The notes below the pieces were generated by a model. The model was not told the origin of the DNA and made no database searches. It worked only from the letters and a program-made list of their open reading frames with translations. A program made the position numbers and the translations under genes. From a virus, in the IMG/VR virus record IMGVR_UViG_3300031951_000483, positions 1-38,708 of that record: a stretch of DNA of 38,708 nucleotides, one strand, 5' to 3'. Position 1 is the stretch's first letter. Each line of letters opens with the position of its first letter. Below are positions 24,048-34,001 of the stretch, piece by piece.

Positions 24048-26540
24048 ATGGCTAAACATTACACACCAGAAGAACCAACTCCAGTATTTGCAGTTACATT
24101 TGTAAGTAATAGAAAAGGAATTGTGCCAGAACCTAAAGACTCTACAAAACCAACAGGAATTGATAATACAGTAGAAATTGCAAAATTAAAAGAAGAAATA
24201 AAAAAGTTAGATGAGTATATTAGTGATATTGCTTTTAGTGATTCTGCCTTCGCAGGAAAGGAAAAAGCTAGAAAAGAGAAATCAGATCTTGAGCTTAAAT
24301 TAACTGGTTTAAATTTAACAAGTAATAATAATAAATCAAAAGTTTTAGATACAGAGTATTTAGTATACTCTAATGTAGAAATTCAGCCAACATCTTCTAG
24401 TGATTTATCAATACAATCTAGCTGGTTCTTAAGAGATGCAGAAGTAGAAGTAACTAGAGATTGGCCTATATGTAAAGCTAAACTAATTATTACTTGTAAG
24501 TTAAATAATGATGGAAGTATACCTTCTTTAAAAGAGATTGAACAAGGTTTTAACTATCAACTAAGTCCAAAGAAAGGAGACAGTACAGGTAAACAAGTGG
24601 AATATAGTTTATTACCTAGAGGTAGATTTTTAGGAGTAGATGATGAAGTTAGAATATATGCTGGTTATAAATCTAATACTTGTGTAAGCATGGATGATTT
24701 AGGACAATATCCCTTTAAATTTAACTATTTTAAAACAGATAATAAACAAGAATTAACAGAAGATCAAGTTAAAACAGTAACTAATTATGAAACTATATTA
24801 AAAGATCTAGATAAGATTGCAGATATAAGTGTAGATACTCCTTTTAGAGCACAAAACAGTAAAGACTTAGATAAGATAAAACAAGTATTAACTAATATAA
24901 ATGGAGAGTTTGTTGTTGCTCCTGAAGTTGGAAGAGCTAAGTTAGTCCCATTTGCAGTTGAATTTAAGCTATTAGAAAGAAAGACAAACCTAGTAATAAC
25001 AGATGACAACTCCTTTAAAGCATTTATTAATAATGCTAAAGGTCAACTTGAATTGTTAATAAGTAAGTATCAACTATTTAATAAAGTTGCTATTGGAGAA
25101 TATGATTCTAAAAAACCTTTAGCACCTATATTCTGGGGGTTTATTGACTCTGTAGACTTTATTGGCAACATCTCTGCAGGAGTACAAATTATATACAATC
25201 TAAGAGACAGAAGTAGAATACTTGCTGATACAAAAATTATAACTATTCCTTTTTTAAATACTGGAAGTGATGAAAAAGGAGTTTTTGAAGGACTTAGACA
25301 TAAAACAATTGAAGGAGTATATAGAGCATCTAATGGAGGTATTTATTTAGATAATAGTTATACCAGTGCAACATCATCTCAGTGGAGGGAAAACTTTAAT
25401 CCTGGTTCTATTATTACCTTATGGGATAATGCTTATAAGGATTCAAAAGATCCTAAGAAAGGCAGAGTATCAGATCAAGTTAAATCAATACAAGAAAATA
25501 CAAATGCATTAGCAGAAGAAAGAATAAAGTTTGCGGCTGCAATAGAAGATCCAGCAAGATGGGTTATAGCCAATTCTTTTCTACAGAATGAAGCTAATCC
25601 CTATGATCCTTTATTTCATATATGGACTTTACAACCACCCTTAGTAGCTGGAAGTGGCCCTACAACAATGCAGATAATTAATAAGTCCCCCTTTGAGATA
25701 TTAAGTTATTTAGCTAATACAGAAGTAATGCCAATTGATTTCTTTTGTTCTCATGTTAATGGACACTTTATGTTTGCGCCAAGAATATTAGATACAGCCG
25801 GATTAACAGATGAAGAAAGAGGTAATAGACTGTACTTCTTCTTTGATTGTTTTGACAAAGTACCAGAGTCAAGAAGTCTTATAAAAGATATAAGAGTTAC
25901 AACAAGTACTATTGGAGTATATAACAGATTCACTGTGTCTAGTGCTGACTTTAATAATCCTACTAACTCTTCATTAAAGGATATTGTAAGTGTTGTAGAT
26001 GTTGCTTCTGCTAATACAAAGAATAAAAAGATACCAATCAAACAACATATAATAGTTGATCCTAAAATCAAAAATGCTAGCAAAGAGTTAGTTGGTACAA
26101 GTACTGCAGCAGCCGCTCAAGCCCTAGCTTTAACAACAGCTTCTACTATGGCTAGAGACAATGTAACAGTGATAATGAAGGTAATTGGAGACTCATCATT
26201 TTATCCTGGTGAAGCTATTAGAGTTTATAATACAGTACTTCATAGTAATGGTATTTTAACCTTTAAGAATGATGGTGCTCAATCTTTATTCTTAAAGACA
26301 TTATATGATGAAGTTCAAAAGATTAAGTCTCAACAAATAAAACAAGTTGGACAACAAGAAAAGATAGTTACTTTAGATCAAGCCTTATCAAACATAAGAC
26401 AAACTTCTGGAGAAGAAACTAGCCAAGTAAATGATGTTTTACCAATGTATAAAATAAGAGCAATAACCCACTCTCTTAAAGCTGGTGGAAATGATGCAGG
26501 ATATACAACAAAAATAATAGCAATAGGAGACATACTTTAA
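24048..26540 (+). CDS. Baseplate hub protein (gpD/gp27/Mu gp44-like)
   Basis: The hub forms the centre of the baseplate and the platform for the spike. Matching features in this 830-residue protein are WPICKAKLIITCKL, LPRGRFLGVDDEVRIYAGY (about 190-210), IFWGFIDSVDFIG (about 363-375), a block SPFEILSYLANTEVMPIDFF followed by GHFMFAPRI, and the C-terminal YKIRAITHSLKAGGNDAGYT ending in a strand. A charged coiled-coil insertion lies near the N-terminus (about 43-85). The gene has a clear Shine-Dalgarno (AAAGGG), unlike the upstream structural genes. It opens the baseplate operon. No tape measure gene separates it from the tube gene, which is unusual. Confidence 0.85.
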   Translation: MAKHYTPEEPTPVFAVTFVSNRKGIVPEPKDSTKPTGIDNTVEIAKLKEEIKKLDEYISDIAFSDSAFAGKEKARKEKSDLELKLTGLNLTSNNNKSKVLDTEYLVYSNVEIQPTSSSDLSIQSSWFLRDAEVEVTRDWPICKAKLIITCKLNNDGSIPSLKEIEQGFNYQLSPKKGDSTGKQVEYSLLPRGRFLGVDDEVRIYAGYKSNTCVSMDDLGQYPFKFNYFKTDNKQELTEDQVKTVTNYETILKDLDKIADISVDTPFRAQNSKDLDKIKQVLTNINGEFVVAPEVGRAKLVPFAVEFKLLERKTNLVITDDNSFKAFINNAKGQLELLISKYQLFNKVAIGEYDSKKPLAPIFWGFIDSVDFIGNISAGVQIIYNLRDRSRILADTKIITIPFLNTGSDEKGVFEGLRHKTIEGVYRASNGGIYLDNSYTSATSSQWRENFNPGSIITLWDNAYKDSKDPKKGRVSDQVKSIQENTNALAEERIKFAAAIEDPARWVIANSFLQNEANPYDPLFHIWTLQPPLVAGSGPTTMQIINKSPFEILSYLANTEVMPIDFFCSHVNGHFMFAPRILDTAGLTDEERGNRLYFFFDCFDKVPESRSLIKDIRVTTSTIGVYNRFTVSSADFNNPTNSSLKDIVSVVDVASANTKNKKIPIKQHIIVDPKIKNASKELVGTSTAAAAQALALTTASTMARDNVTVIMKVIGDSSFYPGEAIRVYNTVLHSNGILTFKNDGAQSLFLKTLYDEVQKIKSQQIKQVGQQEKIVTLDQALSNIRQTSGEETSQVNDVLPMYKIRAITHSLKAGGNDAGYTTKIIAIGDIL

Positions 26541-27731
26541 ATGCTTGATAACCCCCTATTTAATCCTGGTGGATACTTTACCAATATCAAAGGATATGAG
26601 GCTGTACAGAGCAACTGGATAGCCATGGGAGAGATAGTTAATCTCTCCCAAGATGGAGAATATCAAAGTGGATTAATACAAAGATATGATGTATTAATTC
26701 ATAATATGAATAACTTTGTTGCTAAAGGTTGTATACCAATAACAACAAGTTTTTCTGGTAATGGTGTTGGAGAATATGCAACATATAAAGTTGGAGATGC
26801 CGTAGTTGTAAGTTGTTTATATAATGGCTTTGACAATGTAATTATATTAGGTGCCATCTCTCTTCCAGGAAACATGGAAGAACTAATGGGTAAAGATACA
26901 AAGAGAACAGCACTTAGAAAGCTACAGTCTGATGATTCTTATGCACCACAACCAATTATAAATCCAGACAGAGCACAGAATCCATCTGCATATAAAATTG
27001 CAATTGGAGCGACTCAGATGGATAAAGATACATATAAAAATACAGATATTATTAATTCATCACAAGATAGAACTAAACTTGTCCAAGAGCAATCACTACC
27101 TAATTCAATTGAATTAGACTCAGGCTTAGGAGATAAAGGAACTTATTTTAGAGGGTTAGAATATAAATATATTAATGGTAGTTACTATCATGTTGTAGTT
27201 GCAGACAAAGAAGATGAATGTGCTAAAGCATCAAAGATAGCTAAGGTTGCATTAGATGCCGCTAATAAACTAAAAGAAATTGGAGATAGTCCTAGAAATA
27301 GTAACAGTCTTATAACAGCTAAGTATAGAGCAGAACAACATCAAAAGATACATGAACTGTCCTTAGAAAGTGCTAAAAAATGTAATGCTAAAGCAACCTC
27401 AACTAAACAAGCAGTAACAGCTTTAACTGCTGCTAATAATATTGTAAGTGGAGTAAAAGTACCTACTGATTACAAACCTAAAGAAACCACATTAGCTACA
27501 AATACCTCAGAAGCAAGAACAACCCTATCCAATGAAGAAGTTATAAAATTTATTAATTATAGTCAATGGAATAATCAATTAAAAGACACTCAAATACCTG
27601 AAGCAATACAGTCTATGTATTTGTTTTATAAACTAAAAGAGGGATTAAGTGGTGAAAGAACTATTAATCAAAACTTAATTGATAAGATATTAGCAGACCC
27701 TAAATATAAAGTATTTAAAGGACAAGGATAA
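26541..27731 (+). CDS. Baseplate OB-fold spike-adaptor protein (gpV/Mu gp45-like)
   Basis: Residues 25-110 read as the OB-fold domain of central-spike proteins: MGEIVNLSQDGEYQSGLIQR, YDVLIHNM, YATYKVGDAVVVSCLYNG and VIILGAI are its strands. The remainder (about 115-396) is not a beta-helix spike. It has a helical hairpin rich in Lys/Ala (about 215-300) and a C-terminal helix bundle (LSNEEVIKFINYSQWN), so the tip may be supplied by another protein. The gene begins directly after the hub stop with AGGAGA upstream and overlaps the amidase gene by one base (TAATG). The hub-gpV-hydrolase order fits a cell-puncturing device. Confidence 0.75.
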   Translation: MLDNPLFNPGGYFTNIKGYEAVQSNWIAMGEIVNLSQDGEYQSGLIQRYDVLIHNMNNFVAKGCIPITTSFSGNGVGEYATYKVGDAVVVSCLYNGFDNVIILGAISLPGNMEELMGKDTKRTALRKLQSDDSYAPQPIINPDRAQNPSAYKIAIGATQMDKDTYKNTDIINSSQDRTKLVQEQSLPNSIELDSGLGDKGTYFRGLEYKYINGSYYHVVVADKEDECAKASKIAKVALDAANKLKEIGDSPRNSNSLITAKYRAEQHQKIHELSLESAKKCNAKATSTKQAVTALTAANNIVSGVKVPTDYKPKETTLATNTSEARTTLSNEEVIKFINYSQWNNQLKDTQIPEAIQSMYLFYKLKEGLSGERTINQNLIDKILADPKYKVFKGQG

Positions 27732-28144
27732 TGTTAGTAGTAGTACTACATCAAACAACAACAGAAGCAGCTTCTTTCTTAGAAGCAATTTCAACGGCAT
27801 CTTATAGTTATCATGCTTTTATAAATAAGTTAGGAGATATTACATATTTAGTGCCTTCTAGTAGACAAGCATTAGCATGTGCCAACTGTCAAATAGAGGG
27901 TATTGATTCCGTTGATAAATATGCTTATCAGATATGTTTAGAATCTACTGATGGAAGTTTAACAGATCAACAATATATGTCTATTGGTTATTTATTATCT
28001 AACTTAGATGTTAAGTTAAATGATACATATACTCATTCAGATATATCACCATCAACAGACTTAGAACTAATAGATAGAGATAAACTAATAAAAGCTTTTA
28101 ATAAGTTTATACCTAACAAGACAATATATACAGGACTAGAATAA
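27731..28144 (+). CDS. Virion-associated N-acetylmuramoyl-L-alanine amidase (Amidase_2/T7 lysozyme-like)
   Basis: This compact 137-residue protein has the fold order of type-2 amidases: LVVVLHQT with H7, SYHAFINKLGDITYLVPSS, the SIG-containing helix region around 60-92, and YTH102SDISPSTD110. H7, H102 and D110 fit the zinc triad, and the 8-residue gap between the last two equals that in T7 lysozyme and PGRPs. The enzyme cuts the amide bond between MurNAc and the stem peptide. It has no signal peptide and sits between gpV and a muramidase-endopeptidase gene with TAATG overlaps on both sides. It is therefore probably delivered with the baseplate rather than being the lysis enzyme. Confidence 0.78.
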   Translation: MLVVVLHQTTTEAASFLEAISTASYSYHAFINKLGDITYLVPSSRQALACANCQIEGIDSVDKYAYQICLESTDGSLTDQQYMSIGYLLSNLDVKLNDTYTHSDISPSTDLELIDRDKLIKAFNKFIPNKTIYTGLE

Positions 28145-29289
28145 TGGCAAAAGACAAGGAATATTATAGACAGCTTTTAAGTAATGCAAATGTAGTAGCC
28201 TATTTAAATGCTATTAGTTCTGTTGAAGCTCCTACATATTACACTGCTCAAGGAGGTGTTGTTCATATACCTTCAAGTAGTGCTCATCCAGATACAGTAT
28301 TTAGTGGAGGGGTTACTGCTGCTTTTGGTAGATATCAATTTATGCCAAATACTTGGAATGGTACTATACTACCAGCAATAGGACCTTTAGATATTAGAGA
28401 ACCTAGAGATCAAGATATAGCTGCAATATACTTACTTGATTATAGAGGCACATTAAATGATGTTATAGCTGGTAATTGTATAGCAACATTAGATAATAAC
28501 TCTTATGAATGGGCATCATTACCAGACTCATCTTCTAACTTTAGATATGGAGGACAAGGAAGTAAATATGATGCACAAGGCTTCTGCAATTTAGTTAATA
28601 GTTTAAAAGGTACAACACTACCAAAAGGACCTATTGTTAATGATAATTCACCAATAGCAAATACTGGAGCTGCCTTTGCCTTAACAGGTTTATCACCATA
28701 TTCATCTGCCAACTTCTCTGATATTAATTGTCCACCAATAAAAGAAGAAGACTTATATAGAGCAAACTTTCAAATAAGTAATCCCGGCTGTAAAATAACT
28801 GGGCCAGTTCAACCAATAACAGGACCTAATACTAATGGTGGAACTGTTAGAGCGTCTAATGCAACTAATAACAGTGTTGGTTTTTCTGTTAATGCTCAAG
28901 GTACAGCTCAATGTTCTAGCCTTAGAAATCCTATGAAAGAATATACAATTAGCTCTGGGTTTGGACAGAGATGGGGAAGATTACATGCAGGAACTGATTT
29001 AGCTGCACCTATTGGAACACCAGTATATGCAGCTAGCAATGGTAAAGTAGATTATGCTAGTTGGAATGATGGAGGTTATGGTAATTTAGTAATTATAATA
29101 AGTCCAGAAAATATAGAAACTAGATATGCACACTTAGATAAAATTAAATGCAGTGTAGGACAAACTGTAACAGTAGGACAGCAAATTGGAGATTGTGGAA
29201 CTACAGGAAGATCTACAGGACCTCACCTTCACTTTGAAATAAGAATAGGAGGGAATCCTATAGATCCACAATCATGTATGACCTTTTAG
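28144..29289 (+). CDS. Virion peptidoglycan hydrolase: GH104-type muramidase plus M23 endopeptidase
   Basis: Two enzyme domains are visible in 381 residues. The N-terminal part (15-155) resembles lambda endolysin R: candidate catalytic E28 in AISSVEAPTYYT, AHPDTVFS, FGRYQFMPNTW, PRDQDIAAIYLLDYRGTL and YEWASLP. It would cleave the glycan chain. Residues 260-381 form an M23 (LytM) zinc peptidase: SSGFGQRWGRLH281AGTD285, TRYAH330L, and GPH361LH363FEI, with H281, D285 and H363 as zinc ligands. It would cleave peptide cross-bridges. A Pro/Asn/Thr-rich linker with several Cys (about 160-257) joins them. There is no signal peptide, and the gene is coupled to the amidase gene by TAATG. This is probably a tail-tip penetration enzyme. 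Confidence 0.88.
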   Translation: MAKDKEYYRQLLSNANVVAYLNAISSVEAPTYYTAQGGVVHIPSSSAHPDTVFSGGVTAAFGRYQFMPNTWNGTILPAIGPLDIREPRDQDIAAIYLLDYRGTLNDVIAGNCIATLDNNSYEWASLPDSSSNFRYGGQGSKYDAQGFCNLVNSLKGTTLPKGPIVNDNSPIANTGAAFALTGLSPYSSANFSDINCPPIKEEDLYRANFQISNPGCKITGPVQPITGPNTNGGTVRASNATNNSVGFSVNAQGTAQCSSLRNPMKEYTISSGFGQRWGRLHAGTDLAAPIGTPVYAASNGKVDYASWNDGGYGNLVIIISPENIETRYAHLDKIKCSVGQTVTVGQQIGDCGTTGRSTGPHLHFEIRIGGNPIDPQSCMTF

Positions 29290-29298
29290 CCTAAACAT

Positions 29299-29805
29299 AT
29301 GAATTATATAGACACAAACACATTCAATAATTGTTGTTCTGAATGGGATTTTTACTCTTCCAAGATAATTGGGGCAGCTAATTTAAATCCTAAAAAGAAA
29401 CAATTAATAGACTTTTTATTAACTCCAACATACTTTGTAGATAATATTGTTTACTTTGATTATAAAGCTTCTATAGTTAACTTACTTATTACTACACCAT
29501 TAACTAAGTATAAAGAAGTACTTAGTTATATATTACAAATGAAGGCTGATGAAGATGATTATTTATTTAATGATGTAGTATATCAAAACAATTATTCTGT
29601 ATATGATGTAATATTTCTAGTTGCTAATTTAAATAGATGGGAAATAGATGCAACTTTACTGTTAGACATTAAACCTAAACAATATGATATGAGTTTAGTA
29701 GTTTTTAATAAATATGAGGCTTTAAAACAGATAGATATATATCTAAACACTAATATAGCTGATCCTTTATTGGGTCTTTATCAAAAGACATATAAACTTA
29801 AATAA
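29299..29805 (+). CDS. Uncharacterised baseplate-operon protein
   Basis: The 168-residue, mainly helical protein contains repeated Tyr/Asp/Leu clusters (DYKASIVNLLITTPL, EDDYLFNDVVYQNN, YSVYDVIFLVANL). I recognise no family motif. It lies 10 bases after the hydrolase gene and 2 before the next, in the middle of the baseplate operon. A structural or assembly role in the baseplate is likely from context only. Confidence 0.5.
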   Translation: MNYIDTNTFNNCCSEWDFYSSKIIGAANLNPKKKQLIDFLLTPTYFVDNIVYFDYKASIVNLLITTPLTKYKEVLSYILQMKADEDDYLFNDVVYQNNYSVYDVIFLVANLNRWEIDATLLLDIKPKQYDMSLVVFNKYEALKQIDIYLNTNIADPLLGLYQKTYKLK

Positions 29806-29807
29806 CA

Positions 29808-30839
29808 ATGTATAAATCAATAAATGTTTTACCAATTAGCACAACTAATTTAAATGGTGATCAAAAGTCAACTATAGTTGACTTAGCAATATCAATGAAT
29901 GAAGCTGCTAACAATATTTATAAACTAACTAATATATTTAATTCTAGTACAACTACTATTGGAATATATAAACTTATTTATAAGCTAGAAGAAGTATTAT
30001 TAACTCTTAATATAATTAATACAATTGAGCCTTCTATATATGATATTAGAGAACAATCAATTGGCACAAAGGAAGTCTTATCTATAAAAGAACACTCAAT
30101 TAGAATGTTTAATAATGAGAAGGGATGGATTACAAGTTATGGCTCACTAGGTTATTATTTGGGATTTATAACAGCTAAAAACGCTTCTTATTTAAGTCCT
30201 TCTGAGCAAAGTTATTATGCTAATTTATGTCTATTAAAACTATATCCTAACTATAAAGACTTATTAGAAGCTATTGTAAATGAGGATAAGTTTTATGATG
30301 AATTTATATATAATTACATATTAGAACTTATAAGAAAGATACCAGAAATGCCTGTGGTTATTAGACATTTAAAAATACTTAATGAGTATAATTTAAAAGA
30401 ATATGGATCTAATTACTTATTAAGTCAATTTAAAAAAGATCAGCATATTGAACTAATATTCCAAATCTTATCTACTAATTATATGTACTTCTTACAGGAA
30501 ATATATAAGGCAGTTCAAGAAGATAAGATACCTGAATTGATAGGAGTTATACCACTAGAAGAGACTTATATTGATCCAATTAAACTTTTATATGACTACA
30601 ATGAAGCATTATTAGGACCAGGAGGAATACATACTCTTATTGTTTTACTAGCTTCAACTCTTATAAGAAGAGCGCATTATTTATGTAATATAGATTATGT
30701 AAACAATGCAACAAGAATAGAAGACTTAATTGATAAAGCTACATCATTACTATTATTTAGTCCTCTAACTTCAAGTATTGGAGAAAAGTTAGCAATGATT
30801 ACAACAAATGAGATAGAACAATATGACAATAAACTTTAA
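29808..30839 (+). CDS. Uncharacterised baseplate-operon protein
   Basis: The 343-residue product is predominantly helical by composition (LSPSEQSYYANLCLLKLYP, FIYNYILELIRKIPEMP, LIVLLASTLIRRAHYL) and lacks recognisable motifs. It overlaps the following large gene by 17 bases. The short AACAATG start lacks a strong Shine-Dalgarno and depends on read-on from the preceding gene. Context suggests a baseplate wedge or tail-tip assembly protein. No further assignment is justified. Confidence 0.5.
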   Translation: MYKSINVLPISTTNLNGDQKSTIVDLAISMNEAANNIYKLTNIFNSSTTTIGIYKLIYKLEEVLLTLNIINTIEPSIYDIREQSIGTKEVLSIKEHSIRMFNNEKGWITSYGSLGYYLGFITAKNASYLSPSEQSYYANLCLLKLYPNYKDLLEAIVNEDKFYDEFIYNYILELIRKIPEMPVVIRHLKILNEYNLKEYGSNYLLSQFKKDQHIELIFQILSTNYMYFLQEIYKAVQEDKIPELIGVIPLEETYIDPIKLLYDYNEALLGPGGIHTLIVLLASTLIRRAHYLCNIDYVNNATRIEDLIDKATSLLLFSPLTSSIGEKLAMITTNEIEQYDNKL

Positions 30840-33800
30840 TGATTTAAGTGAAATAACCTTTGATGGAACGGTTTATAATGAAGTAACTAAAGCATCTGAT
30901 AACACATCTGCTACAACCCAAGAAAAGAGTAATGTTACATATGATAACTTCTTACTTCATTCTTCTAAGGAGTGGCTATCAACAATAGAAAACAATGCAT
31001 CTGAAATAGTAAAAGATGTAAAAGAAACATCTACTAAAGTTAAAGCGGATAAGAAAGTTGTTGATGCTACTAAAAAGGCAGCGCCTGATTCTGCTGCTTT
31101 CAAAGACTCTTCTAAGAAAGTAACAGAAGGTGTAAAAGACTTTGCTGCTAGTGCTGCTGCAATGACAGAGATAACTAATTATAGTGGAGCAATTAATTTT
31201 ATAAGTACTACTGCTGTTAATACTGTTACAGGCGCTATTAATACAACAGCAGATATGGGTATATCAACTAAAAGTCCTTCTATTAGTACTACTACTAATG
31301 TAAGTGTAACAAATGCAGCAACCTCTATAAATTTTAGTGATACAGATTTTACTAAGACTAAGGAAAGAATATTAGTTAGTGATCAAGAATTAAAGTCTTT
31401 AAGTAATAAACATAGTGCAGTTACTAACACAACTTCAATTGCTTCTAAGTCTAATAAAGCTACAGCAACAGAGGATCATCAAGTAGTTGCAAGTGAACAG
31501 AATCAATATAGCAATACTCACACAACACTTACATCTGAAAGTAGCTTGTTTGGCAGTAAAGGAAGCACAAGTTTAATAACTCAAAGTGATTTAATAATTG
31601 GTGCTGGACAAACAAATAAGGAAGATGTAGCTTCTGGAGCTAGCACTGATGACATAAGTAATCCTATATCAGACTTAAATACTGGAGGTAGTATTAAGAT
31701 ATTATCTACAGGAAATATAACAACTAGTACTCCTGGAACTATTGCTAATCAAGCTGACACATATGGTGCAACTGTAGCTAAATTTGGTGTCACCTCTGTA
31801 GATACAGCATTAAATTCAACAACAACTACAATACAAAGTAAAACTCAAAGCACTCTATCTAGTGATGGAACTACCTACACTGGCAATAGAAATGTAGGTA
31901 TAAGCATCAACCCTTTTGGTATATTAGCTGGCACAGGAATAGCCCCTTTAATTCCATTTTTAGCTGAACAATTACCTGCTATAACTATTGATATACCAGA
32001 ACTTCCAGAGTTTCCATTTGGAAGTTTAGCAGACTTTTTAGCTAAATGTTTACCCTTTGCAAATGTTATAGATCTAGGCACAGGAGGATTAGAAGAAGGT
32101 GGTGGAGACAGTGAAACCAATCCTGATGGACCTTCTGAGGAACAATCAGATGGCCCAGAAGAAGACATCTTAATATCTTTAGAAGATCCTCTTGTTATAC
32201 AAGACAAAGGATCAATTGATAATCCTGTTGCATTAGAAGATTCCAGTACAGAAGCCCAAGAACCCAAAGCTGTAAAAGGAGTAAAGTCCACTCATAAAGA
32301 TAGGGATGTTACAACAACACCTACTACAAAGACAGATAAAGATACCAAAGAAACAGTCTTTACAAATAGAAAGGCTGTAACTAATGGAGCTAGATTAGGA
32401 TTATTGCATAAGGTATTTGATCCTCCTGAAGGACCTATTGATAAAACTACAACAACTGTTACTACCTCTGATGTAAGTCAAATAACTCCTGCACAGTCTT
32501 TAACAGAATCAGTAAAAAGTATAACTGCTTTACAACAATCAGAAGTCATTAACTTCTTTAATACAAGTCAAAGAGGTTTTATAAAAGATAATTATACTGA
32601 CTTTGTAAAAGCTTCTTCTATAGTAGATGTATTTGGCAAAAACTTACAACAAGAGATAACTAATAACTCAGCTAACTACTCAAAAACAGTATTAGATATA
32701 TTAAAAAATAAAAGTTATATTGAACAGATCAATACTTTTCTAAACACCTTAAGACCTAAAGGAGTTGGCGGTCAACAACCACCTAATATACAAGATGATA
32801 TATCAAGTTCTTTATCTTCAGCAATTGGCATAGGAAAAACTCCACCAACACCAGGACAGGGAATACTTGATGTTCTTACAGCTTTAAACTTAGCTAATCA
32901 ATCACCTGAAGTAATTAGTGAAACAACTGAAGACTGGTTTAAACCAGAAAGTATTACAGATAGTGATATTAGTTTTGGCGATGAATTAATAGACAATGAA
33001 CAAATATCAGGTATATCAGAATTATTAAACAACCAGTATGTTGATATTATTAAACAAGCTATACCAGACTCTAGTATACAATCTGCTTTATCTTTAACTC
33101 AAGACATAGTAGCAGGTAGAATAACAACTCCTGAGCAGTATGCAACTAGATTAGCAGCCTTAGTTGGAGGAGATGTAAGTGGTTATATTAGTTATGCACA
33201 ACAAGCAATGAGCATCTATAATGAGGTACAACAAGGAAACTATTCTTCTTTATTAAGCATTCCTGGAATAAGTAATGTACTGAGTTCACAAGGGACAGCA
33301 ATTGCATCTAAAGTATTAGGCTTAATAAGTAAGAAAAACATAACTGATCAAGATATCTACTCAGTTGTTGGATCTATTTTTACATCTTTAACAGGTATTG
33401 GAATTCCTTTATTAGATGAATTAGCAAAGTTATTAGGTTGTATTGATTCTCTAAAACAACAGGATCCCTTTTTACAAAACATATCTAATTCAGATCTACA
33501 AGATATAATTGACTACTTACCTAGAATAATACAAACAGTTGATCCAGTTAAGAGAAAAGAAGTATTAAATATAACACCTTCTAATTGTGGTCAAGTGTTT
33601 TCTTTAACTGCTGAAGAAGCGACAATAGATATTACAGAAATTGGTATTACATATATTAAATTTAAACTATCTAATAAAAATCTAATTAAGTTTAATAATA
33701 ATCCTCTCCCAAATATAGGTAATTATGTAAACATATATTCAGAATATTATACTGACAGAATAACAAATAAGGTATTAGCGCCATATAAATTAAGTTCTCA

Positions 33801-33990
33801 ATTTACATCAAATGTATTAGAGTACAGAATATCCAACAAACTTAATGATGTTTATACAGCAGTAATTAATGATCCAAGTATTGACTTAGTCTTAGAAGAT
33901 ACAATAAGCGGTTCTCTTTATCAATATACAACTAATGATATAGGAAATAGACTTATTCCTTATGTATTAGATTCATACATTTTATTATAA
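30823..33990 (+). CDS. Large baseplate protein with spike-like Ser/Thr repeat region
   Basis: The 1055-residue protein has distinct zones. Residues about 20-110 are helical and Lys/Ala-rich. About 130-355 are short Ser/Thr/Asn-rich strands (GGSIKILSTGNITTSTPGTI, SVDTALNSTTTTIQSKTQ), like the stem regions of beta-helical spikes. About 361-410 are hydrophobic and Pro-rich (IAPLIPFLAEQLPAITIDIP). About 424-449 are acidic and flexible (GGGDSETNPDGPSEEQSDG). The last 500 residues are mixed helical then beta. Since the gpV-like protein lacks a beta-helix tail, this protein may supply the spike. That is inference. It overlaps the previous gene and precedes wedge genes. Confidence 0.55.
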   Translation: MTINFNDLSEITFDGTVYNEVTKASDNTSATTQEKSNVTYDNFLLHSSKEWLSTIENNASEIVKDVKETSTKVKADKKVVDATKKAAPDSAAFKDSSKKVTEGVKDFAASAAAMTEITNYSGAINFISTTAVNTVTGAINTTADMGISTKSPSISTTTNVSVTNAATSINFSDTDFTKTKERILVSDQELKSLSNKHSAVTNTTSIASKSNKATATEDHQVVASEQNQYSNTHTTLTSESSLFGSKGSTSLITQSDLIIGAGQTNKEDVASGASTDDISNPISDLNTGGSIKILSTGNITTSTPGTIANQADTYGATVAKFGVTSVDTALNSTTTTIQSKTQSTLSSDGTTYTGNRNVGISINPFGILAGTGIAPLIPFLAEQLPAITIDIPELPEFPFGSLADFLAKCLPFANVIDLGTGGLEEGGGDSETNPDGPSEEQSDGPEEDILISLEDPLVIQDKGSIDNPVALEDSSTEAQEPKAVKGVKSTHKDRDVTTTPTTKTDKDTKETVFTNRKAVTNGARLGLLHKVFDPPEGPIDKTTTTVTTSDVSQITPAQSLTESVKSITALQQSEVINFFNTSQRGFIKDNYTDFVKASSIVDVFGKNLQQEITNNSANYSKTVLDILKNKSYIEQINTFLNTLRPKGVGGQQPPNIQDDISSSLSSAIGIGKTPPTPGQGILDVLTALNLANQSPEVISETTEDWFKPESITDSDISFGDELIDNEQISGISELLNNQYVDIIKQAIPDSSIQSALSLTQDIVAGRITTPEQYATRLAALVGGDVSGYISYAQQAMSIYNEVQQGNYSSLLSIPGISNVLSSQGTAIASKVLGLISKKNITDQDIYSVVGSIFTSLTGIGIPLLDELAKLLGCIDSLKQQDPFLQNISNSDLQDIIDYLPRIIQTVDPVKRKEVLNITPSNCGQVFSLTAEEATIDITEIGITYIKFKLSNKNLIKFNNNPLPNIGNYVNIYSEYYTDRITNKVLAPYKLSSQFTSNVLEYRISNKLNDVYTAVINDPSIDLVLEDTISGSLYQYTTNDIGNRLIPYVLDSYILL

Positions 33991-34001
33991 GAAAAACAAC
34001 A

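Noticed and set aside
25751-26083. Minus-strand 110-residue frame with a membrane-like stretch
   Set aside because: It is antisense to conserved hub motifs, and the apparent membrane helix is a by-product of codon composition.
31875-32291. Minus-strand 138-residue frame
   Set aside because: It is antisense to the acidic linker of the 1055-residue protein. Its Ser/Pro richness mirrors Gly/Glu codons on the other strand.
30823-33990. Tape measure identity for the 1055-residue protein
   Set aside because: Its Ser/Thr strand-rich region, acidic linker and beta-rich end are unlike the long continuous helices of tape measures, and it is embedded in the baseplate genes.
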